Source: Goodfellowiella coeruleoviolacea
GTDB lineage: Bacteria; Actinomycetota; Actinomycetes; Mycobacteriales; Pseudonocardiaceae
Direction of reading: 5' to 3'
Assembly (NCBI RefSeq): GCF_024171785.1
Contig: NZ_JAMTCK010000008.1
Span: 124,001 to 188,000 of the forward strand
DNA: 64,000 nucleotides
This document shows, in pieces, positions 8,186 to 16,029 of this stretch (position 1 is its first letter; every line of letters starts with the position of its first letter). The notes beneath the pieces are model-generated. The model was not told the origin of the DNA and did no database searches. It was given only the letters and a program-made list of their open reading frames with translations. A program made the position numbers and the translations under genes.

Positions 8186-9013
8186 GTGGCGGAGATCGAC
8201 ACCGACGGCGCGGAGACGGGCGCGGAGCGGGCAGCGCACCACGTGCAGTCGCTGGCTCGCGGGCTGGCCGTGATCCGGGCGTTCAACGCCGACCACCCCG
8301 AACTGACCCTGTCCGACGTGGCCAGGGCCACCGGGCTGACCAGGGCCGCGGCCCGCCGGTTCCTGCTCACCCTGGCCGATCTCGGCTACGTGCGCACCGA
8401 CGGCAAGCTGTTCTCGCTGACCGCGCGCGTGCTCGAACTGGGGTACGCCTACCTGTCCAGCCTGTCCCTGCCCGAGGTGGCCCAGCCGCACCTGGAGGCG
8501 CTGGCCGCCGAGGTGCGCGAGTCCACGTCGGTGTCGGTGCTGGACGGGCCGGACGTGGTGTACGTGGCGCGGGTGCCGGTGTCCCGGATCATGACCGTGG
8601 CCATCAACGTGGGCACCCGGTTTCCCGCGCACGCCACCTCCATGGGGCACGTGCTGCTGGCCAGCCTGCCGGCCGCGCAACTGGAGTCCTATTTGGACAC
8701 CGTGGAGCTGGTGCGGCTGACCGAGCACACGATCACCAGCCGCGGCGCGCTGCGCGAGGAACTGGCGCGCGTGCGCGAGCAGGGCTGGTCCCTGGTGGAT
8801 CAGGAACTCGACCAGGGGCTGCGCTCGGTGGCCGTGCCGATCCGGGACCGCGCGGGCCGGGTGCTGGCCGCGGTGAACGTGTCCACCCACGCCAGCCGCA
8901 ACACCCTGGAGTCGATGCGGCGCGACATCCTGCCCGCGCTGCTGGCGACGGCGGGTCGCATCGAGGCCGACCTGGCGGCCGGCGGCACCTCGGTCGGCAC
9001 GGCCCTCGGCTGA
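8186..9013 (+). CDS. IclR-family transcriptional regulator (PcaR/PobR-like)
   Basis: This 275-residue protein has an N-terminal winged helix at about residues 25-90 (LARGLAVIRAFNADHPELTLSDVARATGLTRAAARRFL) followed by the IclR effector domain (PVSRIMTVAINVGTRFPAHATSMGHVLLA). The RFPAHATSMG stretch is characteristic of the aromatic-catabolism branch. The GTG at 8186 follows a very strong GAGGGGAGGGGAGG ribosome site. It lies 2.1 kb downstream of the 3-oxoadipate genes, whose promoter carries IclR-like dyads. I infer, but cannot show, that it regulates them. Confidence 0.88.
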   Translation: MAEIDTDGAETGAERAAHHVQSLARGLAVIRAFNADHPELTLSDVARATGLTRAAARRFLLTLADLGYVRTDGKLFSLTARVLELGYAYLSSLSLPEVAQPHLEALAAEVRESTSVSVLDGPDVVYVARVPVSRIMTVAINVGTRFPAHATSMGHVLLASLPAAQLESYLDTVELVRLTEHTITSRGALREELARVREQGWSLVDQELDQGLRSVAVPIRDRAGRVLAAVNVSTHASRNTLESMRRDILPALLATAGRIEADLAAGGTSVGTALG

Positions 9014-9408
9014 CCGAACGACCGACCGGTTCGCACGGCCGATCCACTGTCCACTTCGGACGACGTGCACCGGTGGAGGGCAGCGGTGGAACCGGGTTCC
9101 AATCCGTTTCCAATCGGGCCGCAACACCCGTGCGCCACGCTGGGGCGGCACCGAGAACCCGAGCGGCGCCGGACACCACCACCGACCACGTCGGCACCAG
9201 CGAGACCAGCACGAGCACCGCCCCACCCGAGCCAGACCGGCAGCCGGAACACCGGGACCGGGTTTCCGGCCGCCCGCTGGTGGCATCCCCAGCACAGGGC
9301 GGCGGACAGACGTCGGTACCGCCCGGCCGACGCGAGCGCCCAGCGCATGCCCCCGCGCTGGGCGCCTCGGGCCCGCGTGGGCACGGGCGCGCGGAGTGGA
9401 GGCAGGTG
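9014..9408. other. Gene-free stretch between IclR and TIM-barrel genes
   Basis: This is 395 bp without a credible gene. Frames through it are proline/arginine-rich shadows of both strands. It contains TCCACTGTCCACTTCGGA-type words common in this genome and a GGAGG just before the next start. I see no repeat or strong hairpin. Confidence 0.5.
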
Positions 9409-10296
9409 GTGGACGTGAGCGGCGCGGGCGCGCGGGAGATCGGGCTGGACCACCTCACCCTGGTGGACGTGTCCCCACCGGAGCTGGTCGCCGTGGCGGA
9501 CGCCGTCGGCTTCGACTCGGTCGGCCTGCGGGTGCACCCCGCCCGCGCGGGGGAGCAGCGGTGGCCGGTGCGCACCGGCTCGCCCATGCTGCTGGACACC
9601 ACGGCCAGGCTGCGCGACTCCCGGGTGCGGGTGCACAGCGTGGAGGTGCTGCCATTGGCCGCGCACACCAGGGTGGCCGACTGCGAGTCCGTGCTGGCGA
9701 CCGGGGCGCGGCTGGGCGCCCGGTTCGTCGGCACGTTCGCCGAGGACCCGGACACCGACCGGCTGGCCGACACCTTTGCCGCGCTCACCGAGCGCGCCCG
9801 GGACTACGGCCTGCGGGCCCTGCTCGAACCCATGACCCAGTCCTCGGTCAGCACGGTCGGCCACGCCCAGCGCGTTGTCGCCCGGTCCGCCGGCGGCGGG
9901 GTGCTGCTGGACGCGCTGCACCTGGTGCGCGGCGGCTCCTGGGCGGCAGGGCACGTGCTGGACCGGGCCCTGGTGGGCTACGTCCAGCTCAGCGACGGCC
10001 GGCTGGACGGGCCGGGCGAGCTGGACGTGCGGCTGCCACTGCCCAGGCGGCAGCCGATCCCGTCGACCGAGGTGGGCGTGGAGAGCGTGGCGGCCCGGCT
10101 GCTGCCGGGCGAGGGTGAACTCCCCCTGGCCGAACTGCTGGCTGCGGTCCCGGCGGACACGCTGGTCAGCGTGGAGGCGCCGGCGGTGCGGCGCGTCGCC
10201 CTGGTCGGGGCGGTCAACTACGCCAGGTGGGCTCGGCGGGCGGTGGACGCGGTGCTCACCGCGCCGGCCCGAACCTGGGACCGGAGCCGAACCTGA
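9409..10296 (+). CDS. Sugar phosphate isomerase/epimerase-like TIM-barrel protein
   Basis: About 295 residues of an AP-endonuclease-2/xylose isomerase-like barrel (IGLDHLTLVDVSPPELVAVADAVGFDSVGL at the start; GVLLDALHLVRGG with the metal-site Asp/His; SVEAPAV near the end). Members isomerise or epimerise sugars, inositols or hydroxypyruvate, or cleave ring compounds, and the substrate is unknown. GGAGG at 9398-9402 favours the GTG at 9409; GTG at 9406 or 9415 is possible. It follows the IclR gene in the same direction after 395 bp. Its stop lies inside a 16-bp tandem repeat. Confidence 0.75.
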   Translation: MDVSGAGAREIGLDHLTLVDVSPPELVAVADAVGFDSVGLRVHPARAGEQRWPVRTGSPMLLDTTARLRDSRVRVHSVEVLPLAAHTRVADCESVLATGARLGARFVGTFAEDPDTDRLADTFAALTERARDYGLRALLEPMTQSSVSTVGHAQRVVARSAGGGVLLDALHLVRGGSWAAGHVLDRALVGYVQLSDGRLDGPGELDVRLPLPRRQPIPSTEVGVESVAARLLPGEGELPLAELLAAVPADTLVSVEAPAVRRVALVGAVNYARWARRAVDAVLTAPARTWDRSRT

Positions 10297-10380
10297 CCGG
10301 AGCCGAACCTGACCGGAGCCGAACCGAACCTGACCGGACCGGAGCCGAACCGAACCTGACCGGACCGGAGCCGGACCAGG
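10279..10380. repeat. 16-bp tandem repeat spanning a stop codon
   Basis: Units of GACCGGAGCCGAACCT start at 10279 and 10295 and continue as lengthened variants to about 10380. The repeat supplies the last residues and the stop of the preceding gene. Confidence 0.85.
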
Positions 10381-10388
10381 CACCGTCG

Positions 10389-10772
10389 TCAGGGCGCCTC
10401 GGGTGGCGTCCAGGCGGCGATCAGGTCGAGCAGGCCGGGAAAACGGGCTTGCAGGTCGTCAACCCGGACCTGGCTGCGCCGCTCCAGGCCGTACTGCCGC
10501 TGCCGCAGCAGCCCGGCCTCGCGCAGCACCCGGAAGTGGTGGGTGAGCGTTGACTTCGGCCGGTCCAGCCCGAACCAGCCGCAGGTGTGGTCGAACGCCT
10601 CGGCCTCCAGCAGCAGCGCGCGCACGATGCCGATCCGCAGCGGGTCGCTCAGCGCGCCCAGCACCACGTCCAGGCGCAGGTCGGCGCGGGTGGGTTCGGG
10701 CAGCGGCTCGGGCAGGTCCGCCGGGGCGGGGAAGGTCCGGAAGGCCGGTCGAGCGGCGGTGGTCGGCGGCAT
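10389..10772 (-). CDS. ArsR-family transcriptional regulator
   Basis: This 127-residue winged-helix protein (VLGALSDPLRIGIVRALLL, then STLTHHFRVLREAGLLRQ) is of the ArsR/SmtB type. The recognition helix is clear. No metal-binding CxC pair is seen in the usual alpha-3 position, so a non-metal ligand is likely. It is divergent from an MFS transporter gene, and three GTACGA/TCGTAC-type sites lie in the 119-bp gap. It therefore probably represses that exporter and itself. Confidence 0.88.
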   Translation of the reverse strand: MPPTTAARPAFRTFPAPADLPEPLPEPTRADLRLDVVLGALSDPLRIGIVRALLLEAEAFDHTCGWFGLDRPKSTLTHHFRVLREAGLLRQRQYGLERRSQVRVDDLQARFPGLLDLIAAWTPPEAP

Positions 10773-10800
10773 CGCGGTCGTCTCCCTGTGCGTGGCGCAT

Positions 10801-10870
10801 GTACGACTTGCATCGTACTGGGCCCATGTGTTCGACTGTGGTCGTACAAGCAGTACGAGTTGATTCGTAC
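10801..10870. promoter_or_regulatory. Operator cluster between ArsR regulator and MFS genes
   Basis: GTACGA-CTTGCA-TCGTAC (10801-10818) and TCGTAC-AAGCA-GTACGA (10842-10858) are two dyads built from the same hexamer, with a third half-site TCGTAC at 10865-10870. They cover the divergent promoter and are the probable ArsR binding sites. Confidence 0.75.
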
Positions 10871-10891
10871 AGCCCCGGTTGAGGAGAACCC

Positions 10892-12136
10892 GTGACCACT
10901 TCGAGTGCCGTCCGGCCGACGCTGACCGCGCCGGACCCCGCGACCGTCAGCCCGCACCACCCGTCACGCCACTGGATCTGGCTGGCGGCCTGGCCGGTCA
11001 CCGCCGTGTTCGTGCTGTCCAACGCGCCGACCCCGCTGTACGTGCTCTGGCAGCGCGTCATGGGTTTCTCCGCCGGCACCCTCACGGTGATCTTCGCCAG
11101 CTACATCGCCGGCCTGATCGGCGCGCTGCTGGTGGCGGGCGTGGTCGCGGACCGGATCGGCCGCAAGCCCGTGCTGCTGCCCGCGCTGGTCCTCGGCGTG
11201 GTCGCGGCCGGGTTGTTCGCCACCGCCACGTCGGTGGCCATGCTCGTCACCGCCAGGGCGTTGACCGGCATCGCCGTCGGCGCGACCGTGTCGGCCGGCA
11301 TGGCCGCGGTCACCGACGTGGCCGGGCCGGCCCGCAAGCCGCTGGGCGCACTGCTCGCGTCCACCGCCGTGGTGGTCGGCGCCGGGCTGGGGCCGCTGCT
11401 CGCCGGCGTGCTCTCCGAGACCACGCCCTGGCCGACCACCGCCGTGTTCCTGCTGGAGATCGTCCTGCTCGGCTCGGCCCTGCTGGTGGTGCTGCGCATG
11501 CCGCTGACCAGGCCGGCGCCCAGCGGAGCCCGGGGCGCCTGGGTGCGGGTGCCCTCGGTGCCCTCGGCCAACCGGCAACACCTGGCGGCCGGCATCGCCG
11601 TGTTCGCCCCCGCCATCACCGCCACCTCGTTCGTGCTGTCCCTGGGGCCGTCCCTGCTGGCGGAGCTGCTCGGCAGCAGCAACCGGATCGTCGCCGGCGG
11701 CACCGCGTTCGTCATGTTCGTGGTGTCCACCGGCGTGCAGTTCGCCCTGCGGCGGCTGACCGTGCGCGGCATGCTGCTCACCGCCGCGCTCACGTCCGTG
11801 ACCAGCATGCTCACCCTGATCGCGGCCGTGCACACCGCGTCGGTGGTGCTGCTGGTCGGCGCGGCCCTGCTCGCCGGAGCCGGCCAGGGCCTCGGGCAAC
11901 TCGGCGGGCTGTCCGTGTTGAGCCGGCACGTGCCCGCGCACCGGCTGGCCGAGGCCAACGCCGGCCTGAACACCGGCGGCTACCTGCTGGCCGGCACCCT
12001 GCCCATGGCCGCCGGCTACCTCAGCGACGTGGTCGGACTGCCCACCGGCACCACCATCTTCGGCGTGGTGCTGATCCTGGCCGCGCTGTCCGGCGCCGCG
12101 TTCGTGCTCACCCGGCGCGTGCTGCGCCCGGCGTGA
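10892..12136 (+). CDS. MFS transporter
   Basis: This 414-residue major facilitator has about 12 hydrophobic helices and the conserved cytoplasmic loop after the second helix (VVADRIGRKPVLL, residues about 84-96). That motif is typical of drug/metabolite:H+ antiporters. GAGGAG precedes the GTG at 10892. A divergent ArsR-type gene and operators indicate inducible efflux. The cargo is unknown. It is probably an inner-membrane exporter rather than an importer because no catabolic genes accompany it. Confidence 0.87.
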   Translation: MTTSSAVRPTLTAPDPATVSPHHPSRHWIWLAAWPVTAVFVLSNAPTPLYVLWQRVMGFSAGTLTVIFASYIAGLIGALLVAGVVADRIGRKPVLLPALVLGVVAAGLFATATSVAMLVTARALTGIAVGATVSAGMAAVTDVAGPARKPLGALLASTAVVVGAGLGPLLAGVLSETTPWPTTAVFLLEIVLLGSALLVVLRMPLTRPAPSGARGAWVRVPSVPSANRQHLAAGIAVFAPAITATSFVLSLGPSLLAELLGSSNRIVAGGTAFVMFVVSTGVQFALRRLTVRGMLLTAALTSVTSMLTLIAAVHTASVVLLVGAALLAGAGQGLGQLGGLSVLSRHVPAHRLAEANAGLNTGGYLLAGTLPMAAGYLSDVVGLPTGTTIFGVVLILAALSGAAFVLTRRVLRPA

Positions 12137-12257
12137 CGGCGCGCGGCGGGTGAGCACCGGACGGGGTGGACGGGCGCAGGGACGGCTGGGTGTCGGCCCC
12201 GCGCGGCCGGCCACGTGTCGGCCACGACCGACACGACCCGCCCATAGCGTGTCCAGC

Positions 12258-13199
12258 ATGTCCAGTCCCACTCGTCCGGTCCAGACGCACGCGGGTGTCC
12301 GCGCGGTGCTGGCCGACCCGGACTTCACCGTCCCGCCCGTGCCGCCGAGCGACCAGCCAGGTGGGATCGCCTGGCTGCGGGCCAGTGTCGCGCGGTTCAG
12401 CTCCGGCCCCGACCACACCAGGCGCCGCGCCCTGGCCAGCACCGCACTGTCCGGTGTGGACGTCGCCGCGCTGCGGCCGGCCGCCGGCGCGCGGACCAGG
12501 GCGGTGCTGGCGGCCGCGGGCGGCCAGCCGGTGGAGCTGATCACGGCCGTGGCCCGGGTGGTGCCGGTGGCCACGCTGGCCGACGCGCTCGGGCTGCCCG
12601 ACGTCAGCGCCGCGGACGTCAGCACGGTGGCCGGGGCGTACCACCCGCACGTGCTGCCCGGGCCGGCGGCGGACGCGGCCGTGGCCCGGCTGGTCCGCGC
12701 CTGCGGCGGGACCGCCGACGAGGTCGCGGCCGCCCGGATCGGGCTGCTGGTGCAGGCGTGCGACGCGACCGCGGGCCTGGTCGGCAACGCCGTGCTGGCG
12801 ATGCTGCGCGGCGAGCTGGCGGACCCGGTGGACGCGATCCTGACCGAGACCCTGCGCCACGACCCCCCGGTGCGGCTGACCCGTCGGGTGGCCGGTGCCC
12901 GGGCCCGGACCGGTGGCGGGATCGCCGCCGGCACGCTGGTGGAGCTGGACATCGCCGCGGCGAACCGGGACGGCGCGGTGTTCGCCGACCCCGACCGGTT
13001 CGACCCGTCCCGCTCCCACACCGAGCACCTCACCTTCGGTTTCGGCGCCAGGGCGTGCCCCGGCCGGGACCACGCCACAGCCATCGCGGGCGGCATCGTC
13101 GAGGCGGTGCGCGGCTGCCGACTGGTCGCCGAGTCCGCCGCCCCCGACCCCTCGGCCAACCCGCTGGTGCCGGCCCAGGTGTGGGTGAGCGCGGCATGA
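12258..13199 (+). CDS. Cytochrome P450-like protein (short)
   Basis: The haem-ligand loop FGFGARACPG (Cys267), the ExxR helix (ETLR, 197-200) and a degenerate I-helix (ACDATAGL) identify a P450. At 313 residues it is about 90 shorter than usual bacterial P450s, and the N-terminal beta domain and substrate loops are largely missing. Either a minimal family member or a decayed enzyme fits. The ATG at 12258 lacks a ribosome site, but TAGCGT (12245-12250) sits at leaderless -10 distance. Its stop overlaps the next start (ATGA at 13196), so the two products probably act together. No ferredoxin gene is nearby. Confidence 0.8.
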   Translation: MSSPTRPVQTHAGVRAVLADPDFTVPPVPPSDQPGGIAWLRASVARFSSGPDHTRRRALASTALSGVDVAALRPAAGARTRAVLAAAGGQPVELITAVARVVPVATLADALGLPDVSAADVSTVAGAYHPHVLPGPAADAAVARLVRACGGTADEVAAARIGLLVQACDATAGLVGNAVLAMLRGELADPVDAILTETLRHDPPVRLTRRVAGARARTGGGIAAGTLVELDIAAANRDGAVFADPDRFDPSRSHTEHLTFGFGARACPGRDHATAIAGGIVEAVRGCRLVAESAAPDPSANPLVPAQVWVSAA

Positions 13200-14029
13200 C
13201 CGGCCAGCATCCGACCGCGTTCCACGCGCTGCACCACGCCGACCAGCCGCTGCTGCTGCCCAACGCCTGGGACCACGCCTCGGCCGCGGCACTGGTCGCG
13301 GCCGGCTTCCCGGCGATCGGCACCACCAGCATGGGCGTGGCGCTGGCCCACGGCCTGCCCGACGCCCAGGGCGTGGCCCGCGACCAGACCGTGGCGCTCG
13401 CGCGGCTGCTGCGCCCGCTGCCGGTGCCGGTGACCGTGGACATCGAGGCCGGGTTCAGCGACGACCCCGGTGCCGTGGCCGACCTGGCCGAGGAACTGGT
13501 CGAACTGGGCGTGGCCGGCGTGAACCTGGAGGACGGCCGCGCCGACGGCGGGCTGGCCGACCCGGACCGGCAGGCCGAGCTGATCCGCGCGGTGAAGGCG
13601 CGCGTGCCCGACCTGTTCGTCAACGCCAGGACCGACACGCACTGGCTGGGCGGGGACCGGCCGCCGCCGCTGACCGAGACCCTGGACCGGGCCCACCGCT
13701 ACGTGGCGGCCGGCGCGGACGGGATCTTCGTGCCCGCGCTGGCCGAGGACACCGACATCGCCGAGGTGGTGGCCGAGGTGGCCGTGCCGGTCAACATCCT
13801 GTTCCTGCCGCACCGGCACACCCTGCGCGGACTGGCCGCGCTCGGCGTGCGCCGGGTCAGCACGGGCTCGCTGCTGTTCCGCGCGGCCGTGCACGCCGCG
13901 GTCAGCACGGCCGAGGCGATCCGGGACGGCCTGCCCACCGGCGCCGGCGTGCCCGGGTACGCCCGGTTCCAGCAACTCGTCGCCGAGCCGCTGCCCGAGA
14001 ACCCCGGCGGCCGGTCAGCCGCTGGCTGA
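13196..14029 (+). CDS. Isocitrate lyase/PEP mutase-family protein
   Basis: This 277-residue (beta/alpha)8 protein has LLLPNAWDHASAAALVAAGF at the start, GTTSMGVA, PVTVDIEAGF with the metal-binding Asp, and FVNARTDTHW. This is the ICL/PEPM subgroup annotated as phosphonomutase or oxaloacetate decarboxylase-like; it lacks the KKCGH motif of true isocitrate lyases. It probably makes or breaks a C-C or P-C bond of a small 2-oxoacid, and the substrate is unknown. It is translationally coupled to the P450-like gene by an ATGA overlap. Confidence 0.84.
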   Translation: MTGQHPTAFHALHHADQPLLLPNAWDHASAAALVAAGFPAIGTTSMGVALAHGLPDAQGVARDQTVALARLLRPLPVPVTVDIEAGFSDDPGAVADLAEELVELGVAGVNLEDGRADGGLADPDRQAELIRAVKARVPDLFVNARTDTHWLGGDRPPPLTETLDRAHRYVAAGADGIFVPALAEDTDIAEVVAEVAVPVNILFLPHRHTLRGLAALGVRRVSTGSLLFRAAVHAAVSTAEAIRDGLPTGAGVPGYARFQQLVAEPLPENPGGRSAAG

Positions 14030-14237
14030 CCCTCCTCAGTGGACACTCATCGCTCGTGGGCGGCGCGGAAACCGGGCTGGCGCACCAGGTCCACCAGTTC
14101 GATCCGGACCCCGGCACGTCACGCACCATGTGAACCTCCTCGCGCTGACGGGACACGCGCAACGCTAGGCACCGCGCGGTGCGGAGGACCGATAGCGGAA
14201 CTTTGTATCCTCCCTCGGGATCTCGATGGGAGCGGGC

Positions 14238-15134
14238 ATGGATCTGTCGCTGTTGCGCACCTTCCTGGCGGTCTACCGGGCCGGCTCGCTCACCGGTGCC
14301 GCCGCGGTCCTCGGCCTGTCCCAGCCCACGGTGACCGCGCAGGTGCGGTCCCTGGAGGTGGCACTGGGGCAGCAGCTGTTCGAGCGGCTGCCCCGAGGAG
14401 TCGCGGCCACCTCCGTGGCCGACGAGCTGGCCAGGCAGGTCGCGTCGCATGTGGACGCGCTCACCGCGATCGCCGAGCGCGCGCTGGTGCCCCGCCAGCC
14501 GCTGGCCAAACCGGTGCACCTGGCCGGTCCGGCCGAACTGCTCGCCACCCGGGTGCTGCCCGGCATGGCCGACCTGGTGGGGCGGGGCCTGCGGCTGCGG
14601 GTCAGCCTGGGGCTGTCCGACGACCTGCTCGCCGGGCTGGCCGCCGGCCGGTTCGACCTGGTCATCTCCACCTTCCGGCCGCGCGGTCGGGCGATCACCG
14701 CCACCCCGCTCACCGACGAGGACTTCGTGCTGGTGGCGGCACCGGCCGTGGCCGCCCGGGTCGACGCCGACCGGCTCGCCCGCCAGCCGGCCGCCGCGCT
14801 GGCCGGGCTGCCGCTGGTCGCCTACGCCGAGGACCTGCCGATCATCCGCCGCTACTGGCGGACCGTGTTCGGCACCCGGCTGACCGGCAGCGCCGCCGTG
14901 GTCGTGCCGGACCTGCGGGCGGTGCTGGCCGCCACCCTGGCCGGCGCCGGCATCACCGTGCTGCCCCGCTACCTGTGTGACCGGGAACTGGCCGAGGGTC
15001 GCCTGGTCCGCCTGCTCGACCCGGAGGTGCCGCCGATCAACACGCTGTTCCTGGCCACCCGCACCGGAACCACCGATCTGCCGCACATCGCGGCCGTGCA
15101 CGCACACCTGCTGCGGCACGCGCCCGAGTGGTGA
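14238..15134 (+). CDS. LysR-family transcriptional regulator
   Basis: This 298-residue LysR protein has an N-terminal helix-turn-helix (MDLSLLRTFLAVYRAGSLTG, then LGLSQPTVTAQVRSLE) and a periplasmic-binding-like effector domain. GGGAG at 14228-14232 favours the ATG at 14238 over the one at 14226. The divergent or adjacent target is not obvious; the PEP mutase-like operon ends 208 bp upstream on the same strand. In that gap a strong AGGAGG faces left, see the findings. Confidence 0.87.
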   Translation: MDLSLLRTFLAVYRAGSLTGAAAVLGLSQPTVTAQVRSLEVALGQQLFERLPRGVAATSVADELARQVASHVDALTAIAERALVPRQPLAKPVHLAGPAELLATRVLPGMADLVGRGLRLRVSLGLSDDLLAGLAAGRFDLVISTFRPRGRAITATPLTDEDFVLVAAPAVAARVDADRLARQPAAALAGLPLVAYAEDLPIIRRYWRTVFGTRLTGSAAVVVPDLRAVLAATLAGAGITVLPRYLCDRELAEGRLVRLLDPEVPPINTLFLATRTGTTDLPHIAAVHAHLLRHAPEW

Positions 15135-15189
15135 ACCGCGGGCCGGTCCTCAGTGGACGTCACCGTCCTCTGTGGACACCTGGTGGGGC

Positions 15190-15864
15190 TCACCGGGCCC
15201 GTGCCTCGGCACCCGGGGTGACCGCGCGCTGCTCGCGCTGCCTGGCCACCAGGCGCGCGGCCAGCACCACCACCTCGGCTAGGGGCGCGGGAAAACCCAC
15301 GACCAGGCCGAGACCGATGTCGGCGGGCACGGCCAGCGCGGTGGCCAGCAGCCAGCGCGGCGCACCGGGCTGGCTGGCGGCGCGCTGGCGGGCCGCCGCC
15401 GAGGTCCACGGCGTGCGCGACCACGGCTTGGCCACGGACAGCCAGGCCTGGTAGGCGATGGCACTGGCCATCAGGGCCGTGCCCACGGCGAGCGGGACGG
15501 TGGGCGCGGCCGTGGTCGCGGCGGTGCCCAGCGCGGCGGAGAGCACGAAGATGCCCAGGTGCAGCTGGACGACCGTGATCGCGAACTTCGCCAGCACCCA
15601 CCAGTGCCGGAAGAAGCCCCACGGGGTGGCTGAGGCGAGCATGAACCCGGTGAACGCCGACGCGTTGGCCAGCGGCGCCAGCAGGGTGTGGTCGACGTGC
15701 TCGGCCATGCCCGTGGCGGCGGCCCGGACCGCGCTGTCGCCGGTGGTCAGGGCGAGGACGAGCAGGCTGGCCATGGCCAGTGCCTGGCCCATCCACCCCA
15801 CCGAGGTGATGACGTGCAGCCAGAGGGACACCCGTCGCCACCGGCTGGTGCGTTGGTTTGCCAT
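15190..15864 (-). CDS. Integral membrane protein of unknown function
   Basis: The protein has about 224 residues and five or six hydrophobic helices (WLHVITSVGWMGQALAMASL; FAITVVQLHLGIFVLSAAL; VPLAVGTALMASAIAYQAWL and others). The charge pattern resembles small DUF2269-like actinobacterial membrane proteins, but I do not recognise it firmly. The ATG at 15864 gives a natural cytoplasmic lead (MANQRTSRWRRV); an upstream ATG at 15900 would add 12 residues without a better ribosome site. It is convergent with LysR, with 55 bp between the stops. Confidence 0.7.
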   Translation of the reverse strand: MANQRTSRWRRVSLWLHVITSVGWMGQALAMASLLVLALTTGDSAVRAAATGMAEHVDHTLLAPLANASAFTGFMLASATPWGFFRHWWVLAKFAITVVQLHLGIFVLSAALGTAATTAAPTVPLAVGTALMASAIAYQAWLSVAKPWSRTPWTSAAARQRAASQPGAPRWLLATALAVPADIGLGLVVGFPAPLAEVVVLAARLVARQREQRAVTPGAEARAR

Positions 15865-15945
15865 GCCGACAACGCTCGCCGCTCCGGGCGCGCGCCACAT
15901 CGGTGATGCACCGGAGGACGCCCCTGGGGGCGGTGTCGTCCGATG

Positions 15946-16007
15946 TTGACACCCTGACGAAAATTTTACACTGACGTTGGTTGGTTCTGGTGAATTGTTG
16001 ACAATTC
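15946..16007 (+). promoter_or_regulatory. Promoter and dyad upstream of the M4 protease gene
   Basis: This AT-richer patch has TTGACA (15946-15951) and TACACT (15967-15972), 15 bp apart. A perfect dyad GAATTGT-TG-ACAATTC (15992-16007) follows between promoter and gene. The short spacer and the dyad suggest a regulated promoter. Confidence 0.5.
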
Positions 16008-16029
16008 ATCGAGTCGCGTGGAGGAACCC

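Noticed and set aside
8137-9408. Long frame running into the TIM-barrel gene from 8137
   Set aside because: It overlaps the IclR gene in another frame and is Gly/Arg-rich; similarity to the TIM-barrel family starts only after 9409.
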